Below are positions 1 through 5,434 of a stretch of DNA of 7,690 nt, piece after piece (the first letter of the stretch is position 1; each line of letters begins with the position of its first letter). Origin of the DNA: Oligoflexaceae bacterium (GTDB lineage Bacteria; Bdellovibrionota_B; Oligoflexia; Oligoflexales; Oligoflexaceae); the NCBI GenBank assembly GCA_947474445.1, contig CANJJY010000219.1:1-7690 (forward strand). Direction: 5' to 3'. A program made the position numbers and the translations under genes. Below the pieces are notes generated by a model. It made no database searches, had not been told where the DNA came from, and worked only from the letters and a program-made list of their open reading frames with translations.

Positions 1-908
1 AATTGAAAGGGCCTGGTCGCGATCTCTTCGCCGGCTCCCGCGACTCCGATAATAATCGATTGCCCCCAACCCTTGTGACAGCATTCCAGGGCTTGGCGCA
101 TCAGCTTCACGTTGCCCACGCATTCAAAGGAGTAATCCACGCCGCCGTCGGTCATCTTCACGATTTTGTCGACGACGCTGCCTTCTGTTTCTTTGGGATT
201 AAGAAAATCGGTGGCACCAAATTTTTCGGCCATTTCAAATTTTGCAGGATTGACATCGACGGCAATGATACGGCCGGCGCCGGCCATCTTTGCCCCTTGA
301 ATGACCGATAGTCCAATGCCTCCGAGTCCGAAGACCGCTACGTTTGAACCTTTTTCGACCTTAGCGGTATTGAGCACAGCGCCAATGCCCGTGGTCACGC
401 CGCAGCCGAGCAGACAAACCTTGTCCAGCGGAGCGGCCGGGTTGATCTTGGCCAAAGATATTTCGGCGACGACCGTATGCGAGGCGAAGGTCGACGTGCC
501 CATGTAGTGATAAATCGCTTTGCCGTCTTTGGAGAAACGCGAGGTACCATCAGGCATCAGCCCGCGGCCTTGCGTTTCACGGATGCGCTGACAGAGGTTG
601 GTTTTGCCCGACAGACAGAATTTACAGGTTCGACACTCGGGCGTGTAAAGAGGGATGACGTGATCGCCCTTCTTCAGGCTCGTCACGCCTTCGCCGACTT
701 CCTCGACGATGCCCGCCCCTTCGTGCCCCAGGATGACGGGGAAGAGGCCTTCAGGATCGACTCCGGATAAGGTATAGGCGTCTGTGTGACAAACGCCGGA
801 TGCGACAATACGAACGAGAACCTCGCCCTTTTTAGGGCTTTCCAGATCGACGGTTTCGATACTTAAAGGTTGGTTCGGACCCCAGGCGACGGCTGCTTTA
901 ACTTTCAT
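1..908 (-). CDS. frmA: Class III alcohol dehydrogenase / S-(hydroxymethyl)glutathione dehydrogenase (N-terminal 302 codons)
   Basis: This enzyme oxidises S-(hydroxymethyl)glutathione, formed from formaldehyde and glutathione, to S-formylglutathione with NAD+ in the cytoplasm; the family also reduces S-nitrosoglutathione. Translated from the minus strand, it starts MKVKAAVAWGPNQPL. Catalytic zinc ligands are visible as Cys40, His62 (LGHEGAG) and Cys169 (GCGVTTG), and the structural zinc site as Cys92, Cys95, Cys98 and Cys106. The class III signature DPEG (51-54) and Arg110 in RETQG are present; they match the residues that bind the glutathione carboxylate in human ADH5. The Rossmann motif GLGGIG (194-199) is followed by Asp218, which binds the adenosine ribose. 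The reading is open to the window edge, so about 70 C-terminal residues of the usual ~370 are missing because of the edge, not a break. The ATG at 908 follows GGGGGAAG. A strong promoter and a large dyad lie just upstream. The family call is very secure. Confidence 0.96.
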   Translation of the reverse strand, partial: MKVKAAVAWGPNQPLSIETVDLESPKKGEVLVRIVASGVCHTDAYTLSGVDPEGLFPVILGHEGAGIVEEVGEGVTSLKKGDHVIPLYTPECRTCKFCLSGKTNLCQRIRETQGRGLMPDGTSRFSKDGKAIYHYMGTSTFASHTVVAEISLAKINPAAPLDKVCLLGCGVTTGIGAVLNTAKVEKGSNVAVFGLGGIGLSVIQGAKMAGAGRIIAVDVNPAKFEMAEKFGATDFLNPKETEGSVVDKIVKMTDGGVDYSFECVGNVKLMRQALECCHKGWGQSIIIGVAGAGEEIATRPFQ

Positions 909-918
909 CCAAACTTCC

Positions 919-944
919 CCCATTCAATCGATCGATTTAATGGG
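919..944. promoter_or_regulatory. 26-bp imperfect palindrome at the frmA transcription start (operator candidate)
   Basis: Arms CCCATT (919-924) and AATGGG (939-944) flank a perfect 12-bp palindrome AATCGATCGATT (926-937). The only mismatched pair is C925/T938. The dyad begins just after the -10 hexamer, covers the predicted start and touches the G-run of the ribosome binding site. If transcription starts near 941, the RNA would lack part of the outer arm, so a DNA operator for a dimeric repressor is more likely than an RNA hairpin. It does not look like the GC-tract operators I associate with FrmR. Confidence 0.55.
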
Positions 945-947
945 CGG

Positions 948-976
948 ATTCTACGGAAAGCACAGCGATTTGACAA
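948..976 (-). promoter_or_regulatory. Sigma70-type promoter of frmA
   Basis: Reading the minus strand, TTGTCA (976-971) and TAGAAT (953-948) are separated by exactly 17 bp. Each hexamer matches five of six consensus positions. The predicted start of transcription is A at about 941, which leaves a leader of roughly 33 nt before the ATG at 908. Because it lies in the 113-bp gap, frmA can be transcribed independently of the oxygenase gene upstream. Confidence 0.75.
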
Positions 977-986
977 TATTGAATGC

Positions 987-1020
987 GGGCGCCTCGACCT
1001 GTGAAAGGCGACCCTTTTTA
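987..1020 (+). terminator. Intrinsic-terminator-like hairpin, plus-strand orientation
   Basis: GGGCGCCT (987-994) pairs with AGGCG/CCC (1006-1014) across an 11-nt loop, with one bulged A at 1011, and is followed directly by TTTTTA (1015-1020). The U-run lies on the plus-strand side, opposite to both flanking genes, so it would stop plus-strand (antisense) transcription entering the oxygenase gene. On the minus strand it forms a hairpin right after that gene's stop codon but without a U-run. Confidence 0.45.
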
Positions 1021-1021
1021 C

Positions 1022-1882
1022 TTAAGCGACTTTAGACAAAATGCGCCAAGCTTGACCTTTAACCTGATCAATAATCTTAGACTGATTGATAGGTGTGGGT
1101 TTGAGGCCGAGATTGCGGAGGCGATGGTTCATCATCAGCGCCTTTTGCTTGAGCATGCTCTCGTTCGTGTTGAAGATGATCGACAGAGAAATAGAGACTG
1201 AATCTTTGCCATTCTCAACGTGATGCGGGGCAACAAAAGGAATATGCAAGACTTCGCCCGGGCCAAAGTCAAAGCCCTTGGCTCCGCTCGCCATGCTCTC
1301 ATGATAGACGGGTCGGACAGGCTTGCGAGCCATAAATCCTTCTAGAGTTTCAGCCGGGCAATATTTTTCGTCCCAGGCTGGGTAAAGATAGACCTTCTTG
1401 GTGCCTTTCAGCTGCAAGAGCAGCGTCGAATAGCGATCGATATGAAAGGGCGTGATGCTGCCAGGCGAAGCGATGAAAAGATAGAGCATGGGGTCGATCG
1501 CTGAACGTCCGAGGTTTTGCGCTTGCATGAGGGCTTCCACATCGGATCGCATCGATGCGAAGAGATCCTTGAAGCTCGGGTCTGCCTCTGGACTTCTTAC
1601 CATGATGTAAGCATCGGTCTTTTGCAAATCCTGGAGCGTCTGCTCCAGGGAAAAGCTGCTCTTCTTGTCGATATGCGCCCGATCAAAGTCATCAGACTTA
1701 TTCAGAGATCCACTGCTGAAGAAGACTTGATCCTGAGGCAAAGACGGGATCACCTTCTGCAGGTTGGCGAGAGACAGGGCCGGATGATCGGTGATGGTAT
1801 GATGGCACTTAAAAGGCTCTCGATCGAGATTTTGCTCAGCGTCAAGATTTTTGAAGACGGTGAAGGGACGAGCGAGCGACAT
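1022..1882 (-). CDS. JmjC/cupin-like domain protein, putative Fe(II)/2-oxoglutarate-dependent oxygenase
   Basis: This is a 286-residue protein from the ATG at 1882, which has AAGGAG (1894-1889) six bases upstream. An in-frame ATG at 1915 would add 11 residues but has no ribosome binding site. The core reads ITPFHIDRYSTLLLQLKG: His147 and Asp149 form the HxD metal motif, and Lys162 in GTKK sits 15 residues after the His, as Lys214 does in human FIH, where it binds 2-oxoglutarate. His221 in PHHVENG is the likely third metal ligand. This is the pattern of cupin_8/JmjC hydroxylases, which hydroxylate protein side chains or small molecules. The substrate cannot be read from the sequence. No signal peptide is seen, so it should be cytoplasmic. 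It lies between lipocalin and frmA genes on the same strand, with gaps too long to prove an operon. Confidence 0.85.
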   Translation of the reverse strand: MSLARPFTVFKNLDAEQNLDREPFKCHHTITDHPALSLANLQKVIPSLPQDQVFFSSGSLNKSDDFDRAHIDKKSSFSLEQTLQDLQKTDAYIMVRSPEADPSFKDLFASMRSDVEALMQAQNLGRSAIDPMLYLFIASPGSITPFHIDRYSTLLLQLKGTKKVYLYPAWDEKYCPAETLEGFMARKPVRPVYHESMASGAKGFDFGPGEVLHIPFVAPHHVENGKDSVSISLSIIFNTNESMLKQKALMMNHRLRNLGLKPTPINQSKIIDQVKGQAWRILSKVA

Positions 1883-1884
1883 AA

Positions 1885-1912
1885 GAGACTCCTTTGTGAC
1901 GATCGGAGTCTC
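1885..1912 (-). promoter_or_regulatory. Inverted repeat covering the oxygenase Shine-Dalgarno sequence
   Basis: In the minus-strand RNA, GAGACTCC (1912-1905) is perfectly complementary to GGAGTCTC (1892-1885), with a 12-nt loop. The right arm includes GGAG of the AAGGAG ribosome binding site for the ATG at 1882, so folding would hide it. The left arm overlaps the alternative ATG at 1915. It could be a translational switch or a protein-binding site. It is seen directly; the function is inferred. Confidence 0.5.
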
Positions 1913-2022
1913 CATCGGCTGAGGTCAAGGTGGAACTAAGGAGAATCTGCGCAGCTAAGTTTTACCTTATCGAATACATTTGCGGCCGCCGAAAGACGTG
2001 TGCATCCACTCGCAGCCGCGTG

Positions 2023-2044
2023 AGCCCTATCCTCGCGGATGGCT
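2023..2044 (-). other. Stem-loop just downstream of the lipocalin gene
   Basis: In the minus-strand RNA, AGCCATCC (2044-2037) pairs with GGAT and GGCT (2032-2029 and 2026-2023) around a GCGA tetraloop of the GNRA type, with a 2-nt bulge. It begins four bases after the stop codon. There is no U-run after it, so it is better called a 3'-end or RNA-stabilising hairpin than a canonical terminator. The rest of the gap to the oxygenase gene (1913-2022) shows no convincing promoter. Confidence 0.45.
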
Positions 2045-2048
2045 TGCT

Positions 2049-2585
2049 TTATTCTGTATACGAACAAGCTTCTTGCACGGTCGGTTTCAATTTGAGGAGA
2101 TTGAAACCATCTTTTTGCAGATGGGCGCGGATTGTCGCCATATCTTCTGCCGAAAGCTCAGGCGTCCGTGACAGGATGAAGATGGGATCACGGAGAAAGC
2201 TCGATACGACCGCGTAGCGATAATCGTCGGCAAGATCGACGATCCAATAATTGGAGAAGGGGGACTCAAAACCACCGAATGAGACCTTCAGTTTCGCCGG
2301 CGCCGACCCCAGCTTGGCGACACCTTCGACTTGGTTTAAGGCACCATCCACCGTTTTCTGCCGACAGGTATTTACCACCTTGACGGAATTATCGGCTTGG
2401 AGCGTGTAGTCCGCGGTCGTGCACACGCAATCTTTTTGAAAAATTGGTTTTGACGAAGCGATTTCGTACCAGCGGCCGGCGTATTGATTGAGATCGACCT
2501 GTTTGACCACTTCAGGAACGGGACCCGCGGCGAAGGCGAAAGAGCTCAAGCTCAGAGCTGCGATGGCGGCGAGAGATTTGATCAT
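2049..2585 (-). CDS. blc: Blc-type bacterial lipocalin, secreted (non-lipidated form)
   Basis: This 178-residue protein begins MIKSLAAIAALSLSSFAFA, a typical Sec signal peptide with likely cleavage after AFA (residue 19 or 20). The ATG at 2585 has AGGAG (2597-2593) seven bases upstream; an in-frame start 42 bp further upstream adds residues that would spoil the signal peptide and is rejected. Lipocalin motifs appear in order: YAGRWYEIA (35-43, the GxW motif), KLKVSFGG (99-106), YWIVDLADDYRYAVVS (113-128) and ILSRTPELS (137-145, with the conserved Arg140). E. coli Blc is an outer-membrane lipoprotein that binds fatty acids and lysophospholipids. This one has no lipobox, so it is probably soluble in the periplasm. 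Cys53, Cys55, Cys74 and Cys174 could form disulfides. Length fits the family (about 170-180). Confidence 0.92.
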   Translation of the reverse strand: MIKSLAAIAALSLSSFAFAAGPVPEVVKQVDLNQYAGRWYEIASSKPIFQKDCVCTTADYTLQADNSVKVVNTCRQKTVDGALNQVEGVAKLGSAPAKLKVSFGGFESPFSNYWIVDLADDYRYAVVSSFLRDPIFILSRTPELSAEDMATIRAHLQKDGFNLLKLKPTVQEACSYTE

Positions 2586-2998
2586 GTGAATTCTCCTGGT
2601 TGAAAAAATTCTGTCGTTCACAATCACCCACTTATACAGCAGGTCAAAGCTAAAACCTAACTACTTTTGCCGTCTGCACCTTCTACGTCATCGACCTGAT
2701 GAGATTCATTCGAGCTTTCGAAGAAGAGACTTGGATCAATTATGGGCGTAAAATTGGGGGTTTAGTCTCACTCGCTGCGCTGCGAAGCTGCGAAAGCGCA
2801 GGGAGAACTCTGACAAGAACACTCAAGTCACCGAAAACACAAGAATCTTTGGAGATTCGGCGAAGGAGGGAGGCTTTAACGTCTGAGTTTCTGCGTTCCA
2901 AAGATTTATAATCCTCGGAAAAGAATAATCGTTTTGACTGGACTGAACTTTGCTTCTCCTTCACCTACAAAGCAAATGGCAATTTAGGGAGGTCCGCG
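2586..2998. other. Divergent intergenic region between lipocalin and lipoprotein operon
   Basis: No gene is supported in these 413 bp. Open frames at 2699-2911 (plus) and 2964-2740 (minus) lack ribosome binding sites and overlap each other. Several inverted repeats are visible: CTGCGCT/AGCGCAG (2775-2781 and 2795-2801), GAATCT-TTGG-AGATTC (2843-2858), and TTTGCTT/AAGCAAA (2949-2955 and 2970-2976). A -10-like TATAAG for the lipocalin lies at 2636-2631 on the minus strand, without a clear -35 partner. Confidence 0.6.
2884..2912 (+). promoter_or_regulatory. Possible promoter of the lipoprotein operon
   Basis: A perfect -10 hexamer TATAAT stands at 2907-2912. The best -35 at 17 bp spacing is TGAGTT (2884-2889), which is weak. 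Transcription would begin near 2919, giving a leader of about 80 nt that contains the TTTGCTT/AAGCAAA inverted repeat upstream of the ribosome binding site GGAGGT (2988-2993). Confidence 0.4.
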
Positions 2999-3688
2999 AT
3001 GACGAAGCAATCTGTCTCCGAGAAACGGAAGCTAATCTTTCAGGTGGCCCCTTGTGCAGTGTTGCTAGCATTCACCATCTCCTGTGGTCTAGCTCAGGAT
3101 AAAAAGACGTCCAATCTGGAGAAGAAGCTCGAAGAATTAAATGCCGAGCTCGAAGATGAACGGGCGGAAAAGCGTAAACTCGAAGATATGCAGCCACCCG
3201 CGCCACCGGCTAAAGATCAAGACGCGGTGAAACAGGAAGAGGCTCCACCCGCTCCGAAAGAAGAAGCAGCCGTCATGGCAGCCATTCCCGATAAGGTTCC
3301 AGCCGAATTCAAGGAAGCCGCGACCCAGTGTTTAAAAATCTGGGGTAAGGATGCAGCTTTCACCAAGGATTCGCCGGTTCGAGTCTTGAAGCCTGAAGCG
3401 GCAGGACCTGGCCCTTCGATCACAGATCCAGATGCCAGCGAAAAGCCTACCTTGGTCCTCGTCCCTGCTGCCCCTGCGGGCCCTGGGAATCGTTACGAAC
3501 TGCTCGACCCTATGGGTTGGTACTGCGTGTCTAGCGCGCCTCAAGGCGGAGGCCGCATCAACGTTGATCTAAAGAAGGGCGCTCGCCTTATTGATACGGC
3601 CGGAACCATCAAGATAGACGAAAAGGCGGAAACAGGTAACGTCAGTGGTACGCCAGGCGCAGTCATCAATGTTCGTGTCGTCGACTAA
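2999..3688 (+). CDS. Predicted lipoprotein with coiled coil, Pro-rich spacer and unnamed C-terminal domain
   Basis: This 229-residue protein starts at an ATG five bases after GGAGGT (2988-2993). The N-terminus has a basic stretch (KRK, 10-11 region), a hydrophobic core and ...LLAFTISC, so Cys29 is a probable but non-ideal lipidation site (Thr at -3). Residues 35-64 form an obvious coiled coil rich in Leu, Glu and Lys. Residues 65-95 are a Pro/Ala/Glu/Lys spacer (PPAPPA, APPAPKEEA). The remaining 130 residues make a distinct domain: QCLKIWGKDAAF (110-121), VRVLKP (127-132), LVLVPAA (152-158), YELLDPMGWYC (166-176) and a Gly/Val-rich end with alternating hydrophobic residues (INVDLKKGARLID, AVINVRVVD), which suggests beta structure. 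I recall similar WYC-containing domains in Bdellovibrionota envelope proteins but cannot confirm this. It is the first gene of an operon with the DM9 lipoprotein, 24 bp away, so a joint surface role is inferred. Confidence 0.85.
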   Translation: MTKQSVSEKRKLIFQVAPCAVLLAFTISCGLAQDKKTSNLEKKLEELNAELEDERAEKRKLEDMQPPAPPAKDQDAVKQEEAPPAPKEEAAVMAAIPDKVPAEFKEAATQCLKIWGKDAAFTKDSPVRVLKPEAAGPGPSITDPDASEKPTLVLVPAAPAGPGNRYELLDPMGWYCVSSAPQGGGRINVDLKKGARLIDTAGTIKIDEKAETGNVSGTPGAVINVRVVD

Positions 3689-3695
3689 GCAGGAC

Positions 3696-3704
3696 AAGGG
3701 GGAG
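3696..3704 (+). promoter_or_regulatory. Ribosome binding site deciding the start of the DM9 lipoprotein
   Basis: AAGGGGGAG ends eight bases before the ATG at 3713. A TTG at 3707, in frame, lies only two bases after it and is too close, so the ATG is the start. Confidence 0.7.
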
Positions 3705-3712
3705 CTTTGCTT

Positions 3713-4714
3713 ATGCGCTTCGATCTTTTGACATTGGCACGAGGAAGTCTCCTGGCATGCGCACTTGGGTGTGAACCGACGGCTACGAACGTGGTCTCGA
3801 GCGATCCGCGCCCGCCGTCGACCAAAATGTCTTCGAAAGTCGAGACGACCGATGGTGAACCTGGAGCGACCGAAGGGAGTCCAGCTGGAGAGAATGAAAA
3901 GGTCGATCCTCCAACTAATATTAGCGGTGCTTATTTTCGCTGTGCCGATGAAAAAATACCAAATACCACGGATACCGAGGCCCGTATAGTCTGTGGAGTT
4001 TTCGACGACGTGAGCAAGCAGAAGGCAGATCTGACAAACTTCGTTGAAAAGCCAGTTTTCAGCCTAGAAGTCCCAGCCCCTGCCCTCGCGCAGCAGCGTT
4101 TGCTGAGCGACGATCCCGAGTGGCATCTCGTCTTTATCATCAAGGCTTCGGATGCTGTGAAAGTCAATAAGGCACGCAGCGATGGTGTTATTCGCCTCAA
4201 AGGAGTCCATCCGACAACAGGCGAAAATATTGAGCTAGCGGCCAAGATAAGTTCGGTTATGCGCCTCAGCCCGATCGGCATCGATTTGGCGAGCGGACGC
4301 TACACTCCTGCTCAATCCGAAGCTGTTGCAGGGCCAGAGCTGGAGGCGGCTGTTCCACAGTTGGCCTGTGCCGGCCTCTCCGTCTCCGATAGTGGTGTTC
4401 ACCTGGGGCGTTACCTGCCCCAAACCAAGCGCTGCAGCTTTAGCTACGGAGTGACGGTCGAAGACTCCGCTAACTTTATGTTTATCGCGTCGAGCATCGG
4501 CGGTGTTTGGCTCAATGGAGCGAATGCTAGCATTCCGGCCACCGCCATACCTCTGGGTCGAGACGCAAACGGAAAAGTGCAGCACCTCTGCCGCGCAACG
4601 GTGCCGAACCAAGGCGTGGTCTTAGGCAAGATCGCGACCGGCTACGACGGTTGCAATATGGCTGCTCCGAATGGTTATATTCAAGTTACGAGCTATCAGG
4701 TCTTGAGCCAGTAA
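3713..4714 (+). CDS. Predicted lipoprotein with tandem DM9/DUF3421-like repeats (putative lectin)
   Basis: This 333-residue protein starts MRFDLLTLARGSLLACALGC; Cys20 is a plausible lipidation site (ALGC, not a perfect lipobox). Residues 21-68 are a low-complexity Ser/Thr/Pro/Glu linker. Residues 69-190 (from NISGAYFRC) form a domain I do not recognise, with Cys77 and Cys94. The last 130 residues carry two related repeats of about 62 residues, roughly 200-260 and 273-333. They align at AVAG/AIPLG, the Cys at 219/293, GVHLGRY/GVVLGKI and the Cys at 241/314. The second, SIPATAIPLGRDANGK then GVVLGKI and YQVL, has the layout of DM9 repeats (W, IP..A, G.D..G, R, PGK-like, YEVL-like) of oyster mannose lectins and natterin-type proteins. 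The four cysteines may pair. Carbohydrate binding is inferred from the family; the residues are diverged. It follows the coiled-coil lipoprotein by 24 bp. Confidence 0.8.
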   Translation: MRFDLLTLARGSLLACALGCEPTATNVVSSDPRPPSTKMSSKVETTDGEPGATEGSPAGENEKVDPPTNISGAYFRCADEKIPNTTDTEARIVCGVFDDVSKQKADLTNFVEKPVFSLEVPAPALAQQRLLSDDPEWHLVFIIKASDAVKVNKARSDGVIRLKGVHPTTGENIELAAKISSVMRLSPIGIDLASGRYTPAQSEAVAGPELEAAVPQLACAGLSVSDSGVHLGRYLPQTKRCSFSYGVTVEDSANFMFIASSIGGVWLNGANASIPATAIPLGRDANGKVQHLCRATVPNQGVVLGKIATGYDGCNMAAPNGYIQVTSYQVLSQ

Positions 4715-4735
4715 GGTGGGGGATGATGGCCGTTT

Positions 4736-4798
4736 GATCTCGGCTCGCCCTCCTCTTGCAGCGGCTTCGCAGCATCCTCGAAAATGCTGCTCGAGATC
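4736..4798 (+). other. Nested stem-loops after the lipoprotein operon
   Basis: The outer stem is GATCTCG (4736-4742) with CGAGATC (4792-4798); the inner stem is GCAGCAT (4769-4775) with ATGCTGC (4784-4790) around an 8-nt loop. They begin 21 bp after the stop codon. No U-run follows, so a Rho-independent terminator is not proven; a 3' end-protecting structure is equally possible. Confidence 0.45.
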
Positions 4799-4838
4799 GG
4801 CCTCGCCCCAAAATAAGCTTTGATCCAAATATTCTTGC

Positions 4839-4867
4839 TTGACGGTCCCCGTGAGCCTTCTTATGAA
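4839..4867 (+). promoter_or_regulatory. Sigma70-type promoter upstream of yqeY
   Basis: TTGACG (4839-4844, five of six) and TATGAA (4862-4867, four of six) are separated by exactly 17 bp. Transcription would start near 4874, leaving a leader of about 118 nt before the ATG at 4992. Confidence 0.6.
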
Positions 4868-4902
4868 AGGAGGTGAAACGGGAGCGTTTTCACGCGTTTG
4901 TT

Positions 4903-4930
4903 AGAAATTTCTACAGATTTTCTGTATAAA
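4903..4930 (+). promoter_or_regulatory. Operator-like dyads overlapping a second -10 element upstream of yqeY
   Basis: The palindrome AGAAATTTCT (4903-4912) is followed at once by TACAGA-TTT-TCTGTA (4912-4926). The right arm runs into TATAAA (4925-4930), a good -10 hexamer with a weak -35 (TTAGAA, 4901-4906). The position would let a dimeric repressor block this promoter, or block elongation from the one at 4839. Confidence 0.4.
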
Positions 4931-4991
4931 ATTGCTCAGAATCATGGCATAGTGCGCCCCGTGATTCCCCTCATTCTCTAAGGAGCACAAG

Positions 4992-5402
4992 ATGATTGAG
5001 CGCGTCAGTGAAGAGATCAAAGCTGCCATGAAGGCCAAAGACAAAGACCGGCTTGACACCCTGCGGATGCTTAAAAGCGCATTCATTGAGAATAATACCT
5101 CGGCCAAGCCGAAGTCCGATGTTGAGGTCGCCATCGCGCATGTGAAGAAATTAAAGGACTCGATCGAGAGCTATCCGAAAGGGTCTCCCGAAGTTGAAAA
5201 GATCCAGCGGGAAATTGAGTTTCTTGCTTCCTATGTTCCTCAGACAATGAGCAAAGAGGAATTTGAAGGCTTGGTGCGCGCCTTTATCCAGAACAATCCA
5301 GGCAGTGATTTCGGATCGGTGATGAAGGCCATTTCTCCAGAAATAAAAGGTCGATTTGATGGGCGCGAAGCAAGTCAAATCGTAAAGACGATGCTAGCTT
5401 AG
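4992..5402 (+). CDS. yqeY: GatB/YqeY domain protein
   Basis: This 136-residue cytoplasmic protein has AAGGAG (4980-4985) six bases before its ATG. The all-helical YqeY signature is clear: an N-terminal helix with AAMKAKDKDRLDTLRMLKSA (residues 11-30), a middle helix with KKLKDSIE and KIQREIEFLASYVPQTMSKEEF (70-91), and the C-terminal QIVK-type end preceded by GSVMKAISPEIKGRFDGREA (106-125). The domain is related to the C-terminal tRNA-binding domain of GatB, the amidotransferase subunit that makes Gln-tRNA or Asn-tRNA. The role of free-standing YqeY is not well defined. It is slightly shorter than the usual ~148 residues, with the loss in the loop after the first helices (IENNTSAKPKSD). Upstream lie two promoter candidates and a dyad; downstream, a weak terminator. 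Confidence 0.95.
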   Translation: MIERVSEEIKAAMKAKDKDRLDTLRMLKSAFIENNTSAKPKSDVEVAIAHVKKLKDSIESYPKGSPEVEKIQREIEFLASYVPQTMSKEEFEGLVRAFIQNNPGSDFGSVMKAISPEIKGRFDGREASQIVKTMLA

Positions 5403-5408
5403 GTACAG

Positions 5409-5434
5409 GGGGTCACTTGAGATCCCTCTTTTCC
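5409..5434 (+). terminator. Weak intrinsic terminator after yqeY
   Basis: GGGGTC (5409-5414) pairs with GATCCC (5421-5426), with one G-U pair and a 6-nt loop, and is followed by TCTTTTCC. It begins seven bases after the stop codon. An overlapping alternative stem GGTCACTT/AAGTGATC (5411-5418 and 5438-5445) would compete with it. Confidence 0.4.

Noticed and set aside
1882..1915. Longer oxygenase start at 1915
   Set aside because: No ribosome binding site upstream, while the ATG at 1882 has AAGGAG at six bases.
2699..2911. 70-codon plus-strand open frame in the divergent region
   Set aside because: No ribosome binding site before its ATG, no recognisable protein features, and it overlaps an opposite-strand frame of similar quality.
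2740..2964. 74-codon minus-strand frame with a GTG start
   Set aside because: No Shine-Dalgarno sequence at proper spacing and an unremarkable, low-order protein sequence.
4873..4929. 18-codon frame starting at GTG inside AAAGGAGGTGA
   Set aside because: The start codon lies within the Shine-Dalgarno sequence itself, so that site cannot serve it.
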